Shown piece after piece: positions 13,412-27,827 of a stretch of 64,000 bases of DNA. The stretch is from positions 87,121,421 to 87,185,420 of the forward strand of contig JALMGJ010000005.1 in the NCBI GenBank assembly GCA_023362775.1, given 5' to 3'. The DNA comes from Charina bottae (lineage: Eukaryota > Chordata > Lepidosauria > Squamata > Charinaidae). The first letter of the stretch is position 1. Every line of letters begins with the position of its first letter. The notes beneath the pieces were generated by a model. The model saw only the letters and a program-made list of their open reading frames with translations, was not told the origin of the DNA and searched no databases. Both the position numbers and the translations under genes were made by a program.

Positions 13412-14007
13412 CCTCCCTCTATCTTTTTCCAAAATTATATGATTTCAGCCTGAAGCTGTGGAAAAAGCTGCATGCATGTAATTCTCTTCTTCCATAGTGC
13501 ATGGAAAATTAGCATGACAAGGAAGAAATCTATAACATTTGATATGTATGACCCTTTTGTTATTTTTGAGGAACACCGTAAGCCATGAAAACTCTCATTT
13601 CTGAAGTGCCAACCAAAGTGACACAGACCAGTAAAAAAACATTACTTTCGGATTGTGTTTATTATATAAAGGGCCTGTCTGGTCTCCTTTTTTAGTGAAT
13701 TGGGTAAAACCCACAGTATATCAGGTATGTGTGAAATGGAAATTGATGAACCTGCACAAGGGCTGTCCATTTTTACAGATGGATGATGTGTGTGTTGCCA
13801 AGTAACTATGGAAGGGCTGCAGGCACTGCTTAGCTCAGAATGACATTTCCTACAGCTGCCCTTGAATCATTCTTTTCCTTCCAACTTCTCACCATCTAAA
13901 ATCAGAATAGACCTGGGTCCTTGGTTACTTCAGCTGAATCAAAATATTGGTCTGACTTTCGTCTTTGGCACCAGTATGGCACCAGTATGGCAGATGGTAC
14001 TGGTACC

Positions 14008-14227
14008 AATCGAAGAGAATATTTGTAGCTCAGGGTTGAACTGTGGAGTCCTTGGTGCTCTCTGAGCCTTGTTGTTTTCTTGCAGACGTTTCATTGCCAG
14101 GCTAGGCAACATCTTCAGTGCGAAAAGGGAGTCCCACTCCCTTTTCGCACTGAAGATGTTGCCTAGCCTGGCAATGAAATGTCTGCAAGAAAACAACAAG
14201 TCTCAGAGAGCACCAAGGACTCCACAG
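14008..14227. mobile_element. Penelope-like snapback repeat (copy a)
   Basis: A nearly perfect palindrome from 14041 to 14227 with arms of about 92 bp and a central loop CCC at GGGAGT/ACTCCC. A non-palindromic flank at 14008-14040 carries GAATATTTGTAGCTCAGGG. The left arm read on the minus strand contains CTGAAGATGTTGCCTAGCC..GGCAATGAAACGTC, the hammerhead-like motif seen at the ends of Penelope-like elements. The right arm has ATGTC instead of ACGTC. Related to 20702-20863. Confidence 0.65.
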
Positions 14228-15202
14228 ATGGTACTGGTACTTAGCTCCAACCACTCTTACCACATGGAGAAGTCAAAGCGGTATGTTATGCACAGAACTC
14301 TGCACACACTGGCTTTCAATTCACTGCACTATTTATTCAAAAGCACAGTGAAAGAACGTCACTTTAGTGGGTACAGAGCTCTGTACTGAAAGGGAATGTG
14401 AAAACTCTTTGTATTCCTGCATGTGATAGATATTCAGAAAATCATAATGATCCATTAAGGGCTGCTGCCTATGAAAGATCCTACTGGCAATGCAAGTCTA
14501 GTTGGACCCATCAGTGTGACTTTGGCCAATGCCAGCATAGGATGCATTCATAATCATTAGAGTTAAAAGAGAACTCAGTGAGAATCAATAAAGGGACACT
14601 AACTCAGGTTTTAATGCATCTGAGCTTAGGGGCTCTTGAATGAAAACTAAAAAGAGCCCATGGACCAACTCAGAAACTCTCCACTGCTTCGATTTGCAAG
14701 ATACAGAAGCTCAGGTCCAGGTGTTTTCTTTTCTTTTTAAGAAGAGGAGGAAAAAAGTGTTTGAAACTTCCTGCGTATTTTCTCCTGAGCAGTCTTGATA
14801 GGGAGACATGGATAAGCCTAACAAAAAACTAACATAGTTTATACTTATGTTGGAAAATTATTACTCCCAATTAAAAAAAACCAAGAAACCAAAAACCTGA
14901 ATGAAGTTCTAAGGATCGAATAGTGTAGATGTTCAAAAGACACACACATTGAAATGACTGGAAACATTTCCTAAACAAATTGGATGGATTTCATAGCCGG
15001 GGCAAACCCAGGAGAGAGCAAGATGGTGGCCGTGACCATGCAATACTTTTTTTACATGAATTGCTAATGTGGGGCACATTGACTTTTTGGCCCCCACCCC
15101 CCATTTCCTAGTCTCTTTCCACTAGTGCGCAAATCACAGAAACTGGGTTAAAGTGATTCTTTAAAGCGGAGAAGGAAAAAAAGAAGGAGGTGGAGAAAAT
15201 TA

Positions 15203-17564
<2,362 letters not shown>

Positions 17565-17577
17565 TTATTATACTGTT

Positions 17578-17949
17578 ATAGGGGGCCCATTAATTTGGCA
17601 CATCCATAAAGTCAACCAGAAGTCACTTTTATGGAATGTTTCAAAATACAAAATATTAGCTCTATTGAAACACTGAAGCAGAAAGCAAGTCAAACTTGTA
17701 TCACTAGCGTCTTGTCTTACAACTTATCTTAAAGGCTGAGCAACTTCAATTAGACGGAGAAAGGGGGGGAAATGTACAAAAAGCTTTGATTTTTTTCTCT
17801 GCATTAAAATCTGACAAAATCATTATGATTGATGCGAAGAGAAATGATTCCCATGGAAAATATTTGCTTGGAAAAGGCTCTCTCCTCAGGCAGTTTACCC
17901 CTTCATGCCAATTTATGTTGAAATAGAGTATTATTAATGGGCCCCCTAT
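17578..17949. mobile_element. Candidate MITE with 17-bp perfect TIRs
   Basis: ATAGGGGGCCCATTAAT at 17578-17594 and its exact reverse complement at 17933-17949 bound a 338-bp interior that shows no coding sequence. If TA is the target duplication, the TIRs start at GGGGGCCC, which would fit a Tc1/mariner-type MITE. The family is not recognised. It lies in the intron about 110 bp from the 17380-17466 exon. Confidence 0.5.
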
Positions 17950-19866
17950 CACTGTCTATCACATGATTTATAGTATAGTACATATATATGCTCAGGGGGA
18001 ATGGTACAAGACAACCATTTACGATTGCTAAAGAAAACATAAAACGAATATCGTGGTTAATCATTCCTCCAGCCCTAAGCCCCTTTTCAGACTATTGTCA
18101 ATGAATAAAAATAAGTTACTCATCCTTTCCAGAAAATCAAATCTACATTTCAAGGATTAGGCTAATCTCATTGGACTGACTTCTGTGTTTATGACGTACA
18201 CTCTTCAAAATTAGCTATGACTGACATAGTTAGACATATTGACTAAAGCAGTGCACATTTTAACAGTCTGGCCAGGGTCTTGGACCCTGCCTTAGGAAAG
18301 AGAGGGTGAACATGGACAACCACTGATGAAGTAGTTAACTTATACACTCTGGAAATACAAATATTTTGGTAACCAGTCATAGGTATCACCCATTCAGTGC
18401 TGAATGTTATATCAGTTTCAACATCCGACATCAAGGGAAGGTGTAAAATCCACTACACTGTGGGAGAATAAACCAACCAGCATATTAAGCTGTTGTAAAT
18501 GCTCAACCTGCAAGGAATACCCACCTGATAGAACATGATCTATAGTTTACTGTATTTTATTTTCCTTTGCATACAGATTTGTAATCCTCTCAGAGAGTTT
18601 TGGTCATTGGACAGATTAAAAATGTAATAAACAAATAAGCAATGTGGAATACATTGTAGGAATGCCTGGTCTCTATTTAGTGAGTATCAAGATTTTCAAA
18701 GGACACTTTTATAAGAGTGTACAGTAGATGATTCTGTGTTCCATGTGCATCTTCCAATGACCTGATCCTGCCCCACTTTCTTAAAATCTCTTATTTTAAT
18801 GCAACACTTCCTACAAAGAAAGGAGGGGAAGAAGAGAGAGAGAGAGCTCTCACTGCTTCTAAAAAGGCACTAGGTTAATTTAGCTCAACAAAATGCTTGT
18901 ACTGGTGACTTCACAAAATTGGTTTCTTCCTGTAAAATCATAGGCAGTCCTACATTTTCTATTATCTTTTAATGCTGCGGTCAAAGATTAGATCTAATGG
19001 TTTATACAATGCTAGTTACTGGGTTATTGTAATTCATTTGTGCTGCTGAAAAAGCCAGTCTCCTACAATATCTATTTTCTAGGACTAAGCACACTTTGAA
19101 AGTGTGCCTTCGATCTTGCAGCTGTGTTTCATTAAAGCAGACCATCTTTTTTCAGCATGAATTAGTGTAACTCTGAAAGCAGCAATGCCTGCTTTCCAAG
19201 TGTGTGTTGATGCCTGAAGAAAGAGGGGCTATTCCAATGACTAGCAGATAGGTGGTGTGCTCCCGTGAGGTCTGAAGCACTTCCTCCAAATCCATTTCAA
19301 AGCGTGCACAGTTGTACTACCTTAAGCAATTTGGTGGCACTTAAATGCTAACTTATGAACCCTGTCCCCCCCACATGGGTCATTTAAATTATTTTGGAGC
19401 CTTTGTGTGGGAAAGCATGAACATTTTCAAAGTAGTTTAACAGAGCTTCTAAGGAAAGTTTGATTCTCTATCTGTCTACAATTTCATTGTTGTTAAGTTA
19501 GAAGAGAGTTAACATCCATGCAATACTTGTAGGAAACAAAGACTGCCATGATTAGAATCAATTGGGACTTAGTAGAAAACATGTTTTAAGGGATGAGACA
19601 GTGAAAGCACATACATATGGACACATGGCACAAACAGTGTAAGATACACATGGTACAGCTTCCTGGCATTATCTTTAGGAGTAATTAGATCCTGATGTTC
19701 CTCCTGCTATCTACTTGTAAATTGTATTCTTCTGGAAATATCTGAAGTGCACGCAAGAGATTTTGCAGGAAAAACTTGTGGTTAATGTTGCTATGTGGAA
19801 ACTGGTTTCATATTTACCATAATGCCTGAAATATCTAGCATCTGCAATGCCGTGTAGTGTAAGAAC

Positions 19867-19867
19867 A

Positions 19868-19920
<53 letters not shown>
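19867..19920. repeat. (ATT)n microsatellite
   Basis: About 17 uninterrupted ATT units; translates to poly-Asn, which explains an open frame over it. Confidence 0.95.
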
Positions 19921-19921
<1 letters not shown>

Positions 19922-19928
19922 ATATTGA

Positions 19929-20165
19929 GGTCAGAGCCAGTCTGGTGTAGTGGTTAAGGCACCAGGCTAGAAACCGGGAGACCGTGAGTTCTAGCCCTGC
20001 CTGAGGCATGAAGCCATCTGGGTGACCTTGGGATTCATGTCTAAGTGCCTCTCTCTCACTCCTAGGAAGGAGGCAATGGCAAATCAATTCCGAAAACTTT
20101 GCCAAGAAAACTGCAGGGATTTGTCCAGGCAGTAGCCAGCAGTGAACACTGACTCGAAGCCCACC
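19929..20165 (+). mobile_element. tRNA-derived SINE
   Basis: Begins AGAGCCAGTCTGGTGTAGTGG (A-box like) with GTGAGTTCTAGCCC as a decayed B box. It continues through CTGGGTGACCTTGG and the GGAGGCAATGGCAAATC / CAAGAAAACTGCAGGG body found in squamate tRNA SINEs. Flanked on the left by the ATT array and on the right by CATTATTATTG. Confidence 0.7.
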
Positions 20166-20701
20166 CCCCATTATTATTGAAACAAAATACAAGGAAGGGG
20201 GCTAGATTATTCATGAGATGGGTAACATTTTTCAATGTGCCAAATCTGGACTGCTCTGTGGCATGGCAGATTTCCTGAATAGCAAAACCTATGTTGGAGC
20301 AGATTTCCTGAATTTAAACAATATTTCAAAAATATTGGATGAAAAGATGCAAAACCTATGGTGGATTCAGGGAGACAAGGAAGTCGTGCAGGAAGGAGAT
20401 GACAATATTTCAGCTGGATACCAAATAGCAAAATCTAGGCTTGAACACAGAAAATAGATCTCTCTCTGATATTTTTACTGTACGCTGACAAGTTGTATGT
20501 GAAAATTTCAGATATCAAATCACACAATGCCAGGTGGGTAATAAAGAATTTTATCCCCGAGTACACATTATTTAACTACCATGTTTGTATGCTCTTTTCA
20601 GTTTCTCAAACTTGAGGATTTGGGAGAAGTCTGACTTTTGGATGAAAGTATCTGCATTACCATTGTTTCAAAGTAAGGATTTTTTTTAATTATTTGTTTG
20701 C

Positions 20702-20863
20702 TGGGGAGTCTTTGGTGCTCTCTGAGCCTTGTTGTTTTCATGCAGACGTTTCATTGCCAGGCTAGGCAACATCTTCAGTGCGAAAAGGGAGTGGAACCCC
20801 TTTTTGGAGCACCAAAGACTCCCCAGTTCAACCCTGAGCTACAAATATTCTCTTCGATATTTG
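20702..20863. mobile_element. Penelope-like snapback repeat (copy b)
   Basis: The left arm (20702-20800) is nearly identical to copy a at 14042-14140, including GCAGACGTTTCATTGCCAG. The right arm is only the short terminal piece GGAGCACCAAAGACTCCCCAG, followed by the inverted flank TTGAACCCTGAG-type sequence up to GAATATTTG. So it is a partial fold-back with most of one arm deleted. Confidence 0.6.
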
Positions 20864-21401
20864 TTTGCTATAAAGTGCAATATGGGGAAAAACAGTTACA
20901 TACCTTTAAGTTTTATAGTTCCTCTACCTATAATTCTTCCATTGTAATGTGACTTTTAATATACAATGCAATCCACATTTCAGTTTTATTTTGCCTGTGT
21001 TTTTCTTGGTTTGTTTCTAAATGGAACATTGATGACCACTTTTTTTAAAAAAAACATTGCCAAATTAACATAATATTAGAATGTAAAGTTGCATTTAATT
21101 AACCAGTAGGTGAGTTCCACATTTTTTTCCTTCTAGGCTGTAGAAGGAAACAATATTTTCAATTGTTTTATGTTAAATATTCATTGGAATGTACTTCAGT
21201 GGATTCAGCGTTAATGGTAGCCCCATTGTGATTGACCAGAAAGCTGAACTTGAACTTAAATTCTTATACAGCCCAATCTCATGTGGCTCTCACCCTTGGA
21301 TGACTGAAAGACAGAGTGAACTGTAATGTCAGGAAAATCTGTATCTTTGTAAATAAAATGGTCTAAAGCAATCCTGTGAATATTTATTCAGTAATAACTG
21401 C

Positions 21402-21475
21402 GAGTGTTTCTCAACTTCAGCAACTTTTAGATGTGTGGGCTTCAACTCCCAGAATTCCCCAGCCAGGCTATTATT
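21402..21475. mobile_element. Half of a palindromic hAT MITE
   Basis: GAGTGTTTCTCAACTTCAGC..GTGGGCTTCAACTCCCAGAATTCCCCAGCC matches one arm of the MITEs at 49911-50148 and 57111-57237. The second arm is missing. Confidence 0.55.
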
Positions 21476-22517
21476 TCCTGCTATTGAAGTGTAAAATTCC
21501 AGCAGAACTGTACCATGCATTAGTTAAATCTTAGACAAATTTTAAATGTGGGTCAATCTGTTCAACCATTGCTCCATTCATGAAACTGAAGCTTCCAGTT
21601 CTATGGGTCAAACTACATGTTGCATTATGTACAGAATATACCACTGACTCTTATTTCTAAATAAATTCCCTGCTCCCCAAGACAGATTGCAACCCTCATA
21701 AACATAGGGGGCAGGATCTCATTGCTTTCATCATTTTGACAAAAACAGTGTCACAGCATCATTCTGCAAGCACTTCCCCATTTGGGTATCTGTGCAACAT
21801 TGCAATGCGCATAGAAGAAAGTGAGGCTTGTATTGCAGTGGCATAAATCTGCTTTCCCCAGATTTCACAGGCTGGATGAGTGCCTGTAATTAAGCTTCTT
21901 TTCTTTCCTCAGCATGTAATAGTTCTGATCTGTCTCAACTTCATTTGGAGCAAAGGAGAAGAGAGGGTCAGCTGTATGTTGCAGGCTTAATGCAACATGC
22001 AGTTTAACTTTCAATCCCCTGCTGATAAGTAGAGATCCCCATTGTTAATAAAAGCCAACACTTCCTATTAGGTCTTCAATACTAGGGAAGTTAAGGGCAT
22101 ATCAACCTGCTCTAAAGGGAAATACATGTGTCTCTCAAGGAAAAAATTAGAACACAACATGAAAATGTATACATATAATTTTATGCCAGCAAATAAGTCC
22201 AAATCCATGTCTTGTGTGCCTCAGCACTGAAAGCACACCAAAACATCTACAATATTCTGAGCTCCTGTGTAGGTCAAATGTCAAACTTGTCAATGGGATG
22301 AGTGATGGAAAAAAAAGGAGAAGAAGCAACTTTCATGCTATGGTAGATGTGCTGTACCATTCCCCGTGCAATTAAGATCACAATAAAATGTATTATTCAC
22401 CACCATGGTTGCAGTGCTGTATTTAGTTTAACAGAGATGGGAAGGCAAGGTTTTCTTGAAGATTGGTTGGTCCATCGGCTATGCCAAACGGTCCACCAAT
22501 ATCTCCTTAAAATGAAC

Positions 22518-22533
22518 TTTTGCCATTGAAGTA
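22518..22533. repeat. Target site duplication, left copy
   Basis: TTTTGCCATTGAAGTA, repeated exactly at 22715-22730, bounds the snapback insertion 22534-22714. Confidence 0.8.
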
Positions 22534-22714
22534 TGTCTATGAAGGTTCTCAGTCATCCAGGTGGAATTGTCTGTAGTTTGAATTATGTCAACTGGATTTC
22601 TATTTTCTCAGTGGAAAACCTTTCAGTCAGACTGAAGAAGCTCCTTGGATAAGGAGCGAAACGTTTCCACTGAGAAAATAGAAATCCAGTTGACATGATT
22701 CAAACTACAGACAA
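22534..22714 (+). mobile_element. Penelope-like snapback insertion (copy c)
   Basis: Arms TGTCTATGAAGG..TTGTCTGTAGTTTGAAT..CTCAGTGGAAA and its inverted counterpart form a large hairpin. In the middle, 22632-22664 reads CTGAAGAAGCTCCTTGGATA..GGAGCGAAACGTT: a hammerhead-like core (CUGAAGA, a 7-bp stem with a GGAT loop, GAAAC) of the sort reported in Penelope-like elements. Exact 16-bp duplications flank it, so this is a discrete insertion. Confidence 0.7.
22632..22664 (+). ncRNA. Hammerhead-like ribozyme core (minimal)
   Basis: CTGAAGA, then stem GCTCCTT/AAGGAGC with loop GGAT, then GAAAC and GTT. One extra A lies between CUGANGA and the stem compared with the canonical core. Stem III would be only ACGU, self-complementary, so activity would need a dimer. 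No self-cleavage is claimed. Confidence 0.4.
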
Positions 22715-22730
22715 TTTTGCCATTGAAGTA
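22715..22730. repeat. Target site duplication, right copy
   Basis: TTTTGCCATTGAAGTA, identical to 22518-22533. Confidence 0.8.
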
Positions 22731-24116
22731 TTTATGAATGACAGATACAATTTTACTTTTTCCCATTATGAGTTTCTTTATAACATATTTGTAGACAGAA
22801 TAGAGACATGCACACGGATCTCTTTTGGGAGCAGAGAGTCTCTCTGCTAGCACTCTTCAGGACTTTTCAGACTAATGTTAATACAGATTTACATAAAGAG
22901 GAAAAGAAATCACTGTAGACACCAAAGAGAAGGCAAATGACAAAACACTTCATAAAGCTACAGAACACTAGAGCTGCATAATCACCAAAGCAAGCAATTC
23001 TAAGTGTTGCTCCCAGAGAATAAAGTCCTTAGCAATAAATGTGGATGGCCAACAGATTTATTAGCTGTCTTTTACTATGCCCAACATTGCTCTGAGTCAA
23101 AGCGGACCAAATACAACATGTTCTGAAGCTGATGGACGCCCGTTGTCCGTGAATTAGCACAGACACCCTAACTTAAGCCAGATTTGTGTCATTCTATTCT
23201 GGGAGCAAGACTGTGCACTTTTAAACCATACACTTTTTGCACACAGCTATGCATGCCTTTACCACGAGGTTAGAATTACTGGTAAACAAGAAGCCATATA
23301 AGAGGTGCAACAACTGCAGATCCTTTGAAGATGCCAAGTGTTGCAGTAACTTCTCTGCAGTTGGATCATATGAATAATGCCAAACTGACAGGAAGCCACC
23401 TCTCTTGTTCACATATCTACTCCAAATCCACAGGATATAAGAACTAAACAGAAAGAATATTACATACTACACAGAATGATAAGACAGAAGCAGGAACAGG
23501 AGACAGAAAACAACCGATTCAGGGTATGCAGTTCAAAAGGAAATCAGAATAGGTCAAGAATTAAGAAGTGCCAGTGTGCAGTTTGAGGCATTCAGATGAA
23601 TAAAATGAGAAAGAAATCAAAGGGAGTTGGTAATCCATGCCTTGCTGATCTCAAATACACATCAACTGCATGGCATGTAAGTTCAAGTTGAGTACTGAAT
23701 ATCAGCACAATAAATAATATGCAAAACAGGCCAGCACAAAGTGGGGGAAAGAAGCCAACCCATTCAAATATTCCAGTCAATGGTCTTCTACAAAAAGCTA
23801 CACAATGGCCATCATTAAAACTATAGTAGCTTCTGTGTGGTTTTATATTTCAGTTAATCTGATTCAGTGTTAGGCTCAAAACTGAAAACCAAACAAAATT
23901 AAGGCATTCATACTCTACTAATGAATGGTGGAAGGGGAGGACATGAAGCACTGTGTGGAACAGAAACTCTGAAAGAAGACTTGGTGGGGGGAATTCGAAC
24001 GGAGATGGGGAATGTAAAAGCAATGAACAGCAAAAGTTAATAGACACGAAGCAGACACTGTTGCAACAAAACACAAGTACATAAAACAGGGGAAAAGGAG
24101 TACTGGACAGGAGAGA

Positions 24117-24170
24117 CAGTTCTCCTATTGAATGAATCTTATATATCTTCTCCTATTGAATGAATCTTTC
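24117..24170. repeat. Short tandem duplication
   Basis: CTCCTATTGAATGAATCTT occurs twice, separated by ATATATCTT. Confidence 0.85.
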
Positions 24171-24306
24171 CTCCTAAGACCATGCCCGGTAGCTAAATTT
24201 AATTTATGTGGGTATTATTCCTGCAAAGAAGTTAGTGCATAAGACATAAGAAACAATGAAAAAACCAACGGTTGCTATCAAATTTTCTCTCTTTGAAACT
24301 TTGGGG

Positions 24307-24396
24307 CTATATATATATCATATATATATGAATGTATGTATATATATCATATATGTATGTGTGTATGTATGTAGGTATATATATATATATATATAT
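24307..24396. repeat. TA/TATG-rich microsatellite
   Basis: Mixed ATATAT and GTATGTAT units. Confidence 0.85.
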
Positions 24397-24818
24397 GAAA
24401 GATAGACAAAGATGTTATCTTCCTGTATTCCTGGTAAGGAATTAGTCCTGAAGTTAGAAGGAGTGAAGGTAGGATTGAGGTTGGAAGGAAAGGTAACGAA
24501 GAGGGCATACCGCTTTCGGCTTCTGCAAACGACAAGAAAAAAATTGCAAATCAAACACTTTGATAAGAAATCAACTGACACCAAAACAAAGGCCAAAAAA
24601 AAAAAACCACAACACTTTTATTTGAAGTTCTCCAAACCTATTTCCCCCCTTTTTATATAAAAAAGGGGGTTTCTGCTGTGAATGAGGACAAATAAAATGG
24701 AGAGACAGGGAGAAGGTCCAACAGAGGAATAAACATAGGGGTATGAGAGAAGAATGTTAACTGTTTTTCCATTTTTATTATATCTGGCAAATAAATAAAT
24801 AAACTCACCACCAAATTA

Positions 24819-24885
24819 GAGTTGGAGGAAGTGTTTTAAAGGGAGGAAGTATTGGAGGAAGTTGGAGGAAGTGTTTTAAAGGGAG
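24819..24885. repeat. Imperfect tandem duplication
   Basis: GTTGGAGGAAGTGTTTTAAA appears twice with a short GGAGGAAGTATT spacer between. Confidence 0.8.
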
Positions 24886-26499
24886 TGTATGGAAGGATCA
24901 TTATTTTAGAAACTTTCCTCCAGGAATGCTCTTATCAGGGATGTTTTAGTTTTTAGTTTTTCTCAAAAATTCAAGGACATCAAAGGCTTATGGTATGTAT
25001 TTCTTTAAAAAGTTCAGCAAGGTGGGCTTATTTAATGCAAATTGCAGAATCCTGCAAGACACATTGAAATCCCTTTTCATTGAAACAGTAGTAAAACCTA
25101 TCCCTAAATACAAGGGATTCCAGTAGAATATCTTGATTTTCAGGTCCATATCCAGCTTGTGAGAGATCAGAAGAAAGACTGATTTTGCTGTCATTTTCAC
25201 AGTACACACATTTAGTTCTCTTTGTGGGGGGATGATGGGCAACGCATCTTCCCCAAAGAGTCAGTCAGCAATGTGAGTGCATTCCTGTGGGCTACGATGT
25301 TCCATGGGATAGAGAACCTGATGTCAGGTACAGTCAGGACTGTTCCTCATTTCAGAAACATCATTTCTGTCTGAGCAAGGATTTCAGTGGACCACAATTC
25401 CATCCTCAACTATATGCTGTTACTGCTGAAAAGAAATGTTGATATGACTAAGGTATCAGTGATTAATGACCTCAGTTCTATTCATCAGAATTTAAATGTA
25501 AATTCTATATGCAAACCACTCTTTCAATTCTAAGAACAATCCTTATCTGTGTAAGTCCTCTGGATCCCCCCCTTAATCTATAAGAAGCTATTCTAGTATG
25601 TAACCTCCAAGTCCTTTTGAAGGGCACAAAAGGTTCCATTAAATTAAAGGGGAGATAGATTGTCCAGTACTTCTGAAAGGGAAATGGTGGCTGTTATACA
25701 TGTTAGTAATTTGCAACAAAAGAAATTACTGCAGAGAAACAGAGGTGGAATTCATGAATATAAGTGTTAATGAATCTTATGCAAGCAATTGTTTTGAATA
25801 TTTCATTTGTGTTTGTTATCCATTCTAGTAATGAGCAACATGGGTCAAAATCAACTTCTGGCTTTTCATTTATATTGTATCAAGGGAGTTGCTGAGTGCC
25901 AGCATTTATTTTGAATGTACTCCTGAATGAAATGGTGAAAATGCTGAAGTTCATGGTTCTTGCAAATGGGATGACTCTGAAATAAATTAGATATTAATAT
26001 TCGATAACGTAAAACAAAAATCTGGGGTCACATGAAACTTTCTGCATACTGTTTGTTACAGGAGATGCAAATGGCTAAACTGGGTTATTATTGCTATAAA
26101 CCTTGGCATAACTAGGAAATTTGAATCTGGGTTTTCATAAAGCATGTATGAGAATGAAGAAAAAAATGATATGGGGCAAAAAAAAATCAATAATCTGGAA
26201 AGAGTTTTTAAAAATGACAAGGGCAAATTGGGTGTCATCGAACTGATAAATGTTTAAATTTCCTCTGATGCTAGGATATCTTTGTACGCAGGACCAGCAA
26301 CATAGTTATATTTGAGAAACTCTTCACATGGGAACAGGCAGTGGCAAATCTTTTCCCTGGGCTTCTCTCCAGGTCTACTACTCAGCATCGGATATGATCA
26401 GGCCAAAGCCCTCATTAATCAGCATGTAGCAGACACAGAGCACCAGGTCCCCCACCTTTATTGCCAGTGAATCCAGCAGGTATTCTGCCTCCCCTATGA

Positions 26500-27022
26500 T
26501 AAACTTATCTAAACTCGAGGTACCCAACCATTGAGGGACTTTACTCTGGCACAATGTCATGCCTCCCGTCAGCTGTCCTTGAAGGCCAATACAGGAAGAT
26601 TCCTTACTCGGAGAGACAATGCCCCTGTGACTCTGGTCACATAGAAACAACAGCGCATGTGCTCCTCCAGTGCCTGTACTACAGAGACATTTGTACTAGC
26701 CTCATCTCATCATTACTGCATAAATACCCACAGAACACCTCCCTGCTGCTTTCAGATACCAACCCTGCTACAACATACAATGTTGCCAGGTTCTGCACAG
26801 CAGCACTTCAAATTCGCCAGATGATGACCAGTGCCATAAACTAAATTTAATGAGCATATATTTCATCAGACTAGAGTACTGTATTTACAGATATACTAAC
26901 CTTAAGCTCCCCTACAGCCAACTAAACCTCCTACTTTAAATGTATTTTCTATGCTTTTAACTGACTGTATCCTACCCTCCTTATGCTGGTCTTTGACCGT
27001 AATAAAGATTTATTTGTTTGTT
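26500..27022 (+). pseudogene. LINE ORF2 C-terminal fragment, clade unresolved
   Basis: A readable frame at about 26554-26844 contains PSAVLEGQYRKIPYSERQCP, then CPCDSGHIETTAHVLLQC, a CxC..H...C knuckle, then YRDICTSL and ARFCTAALQIRQ. This pattern is typical of the C-terminus of non-LTR retrotransposon ORF2. It is followed by a 3' tail GCTGGTCTTTGACCGTAATAAAGATTTATTTG, which recurs in decayed form at 41690-41745. No reverse transcriptase core is present, so it is 5'-truncated. I cannot assign the clade with confidence. Confidence 0.6.
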
Positions 27023-27827
27023 TGCTTCATTTGAAAAGTTCAATTCAAAGGATCTATTTCAGGTTGTATAAAGTACTTCCTCTCATTTTGTACTCATCTT
27101 TGATTCTGTGAATGTTGAAAAATGCTCCCCATTCACATCAATAGGTCAATGTTTGACCAGTTCTGTGAGGATAACTGTGATGTGATGCCAGATGTGTCTG
27201 CCAAGTGTCCCTGGTCCCTGCCTGTCACCTACTTTCCTCAGAATATGGACAGGATACACCAGCCCCTGAAGTCGGCAATTCTTCTTCTACTTGGATTTTA
27301 ATCTGAGCAGGAGAAGAATCTGAAGGAAGGAAGCCGAAAAAACTTCTTTGTTCAATGGGAGCCTTGGACTGTAAGACAGGAGGGACGGTGTCAAGAATAT
27401 TAATGGAGATAAACTTGGGAGAAGTTGGATCAAACTTGGACCCGAATTACTTAGAAACCTATTCGGTAGCACTGAGAGCAATGAAGAAAGCTAACTTTTC
27501 TCCCATGACTGAGTCTGCCAGGAAAAAAAATGCTTTGCCATACTGTGTGAGATTTTCTTAACTAGGATGCTGAGGAAGCAGAGTAGAGTAAAACAGTTCC
27601 TGTTATGAAGAGGTTGTAACATTTTTGTTACTGTTCCTTGATTTGGATTCCAGTGGTGGAACAAGTCCACTTGTCCACTTCTTTTGGGTTATTTCGGCTT
27701 CTTCTTAAAAGGCAGCAAAGGGAAATGAAACAGAGGCTGCAAAGATGAAAAAAGCTCCCCAAATAAGAGTAGCACAGATGTTTGGACAGGGTGTTCACAG
27801 GATATGGTAAAAAAAGTTGGCTATGAT

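Noticed and set aside
19791..20192. Poly-Asn protein frame
   Set aside because: Translation of an ATT microsatellite plus SINE.
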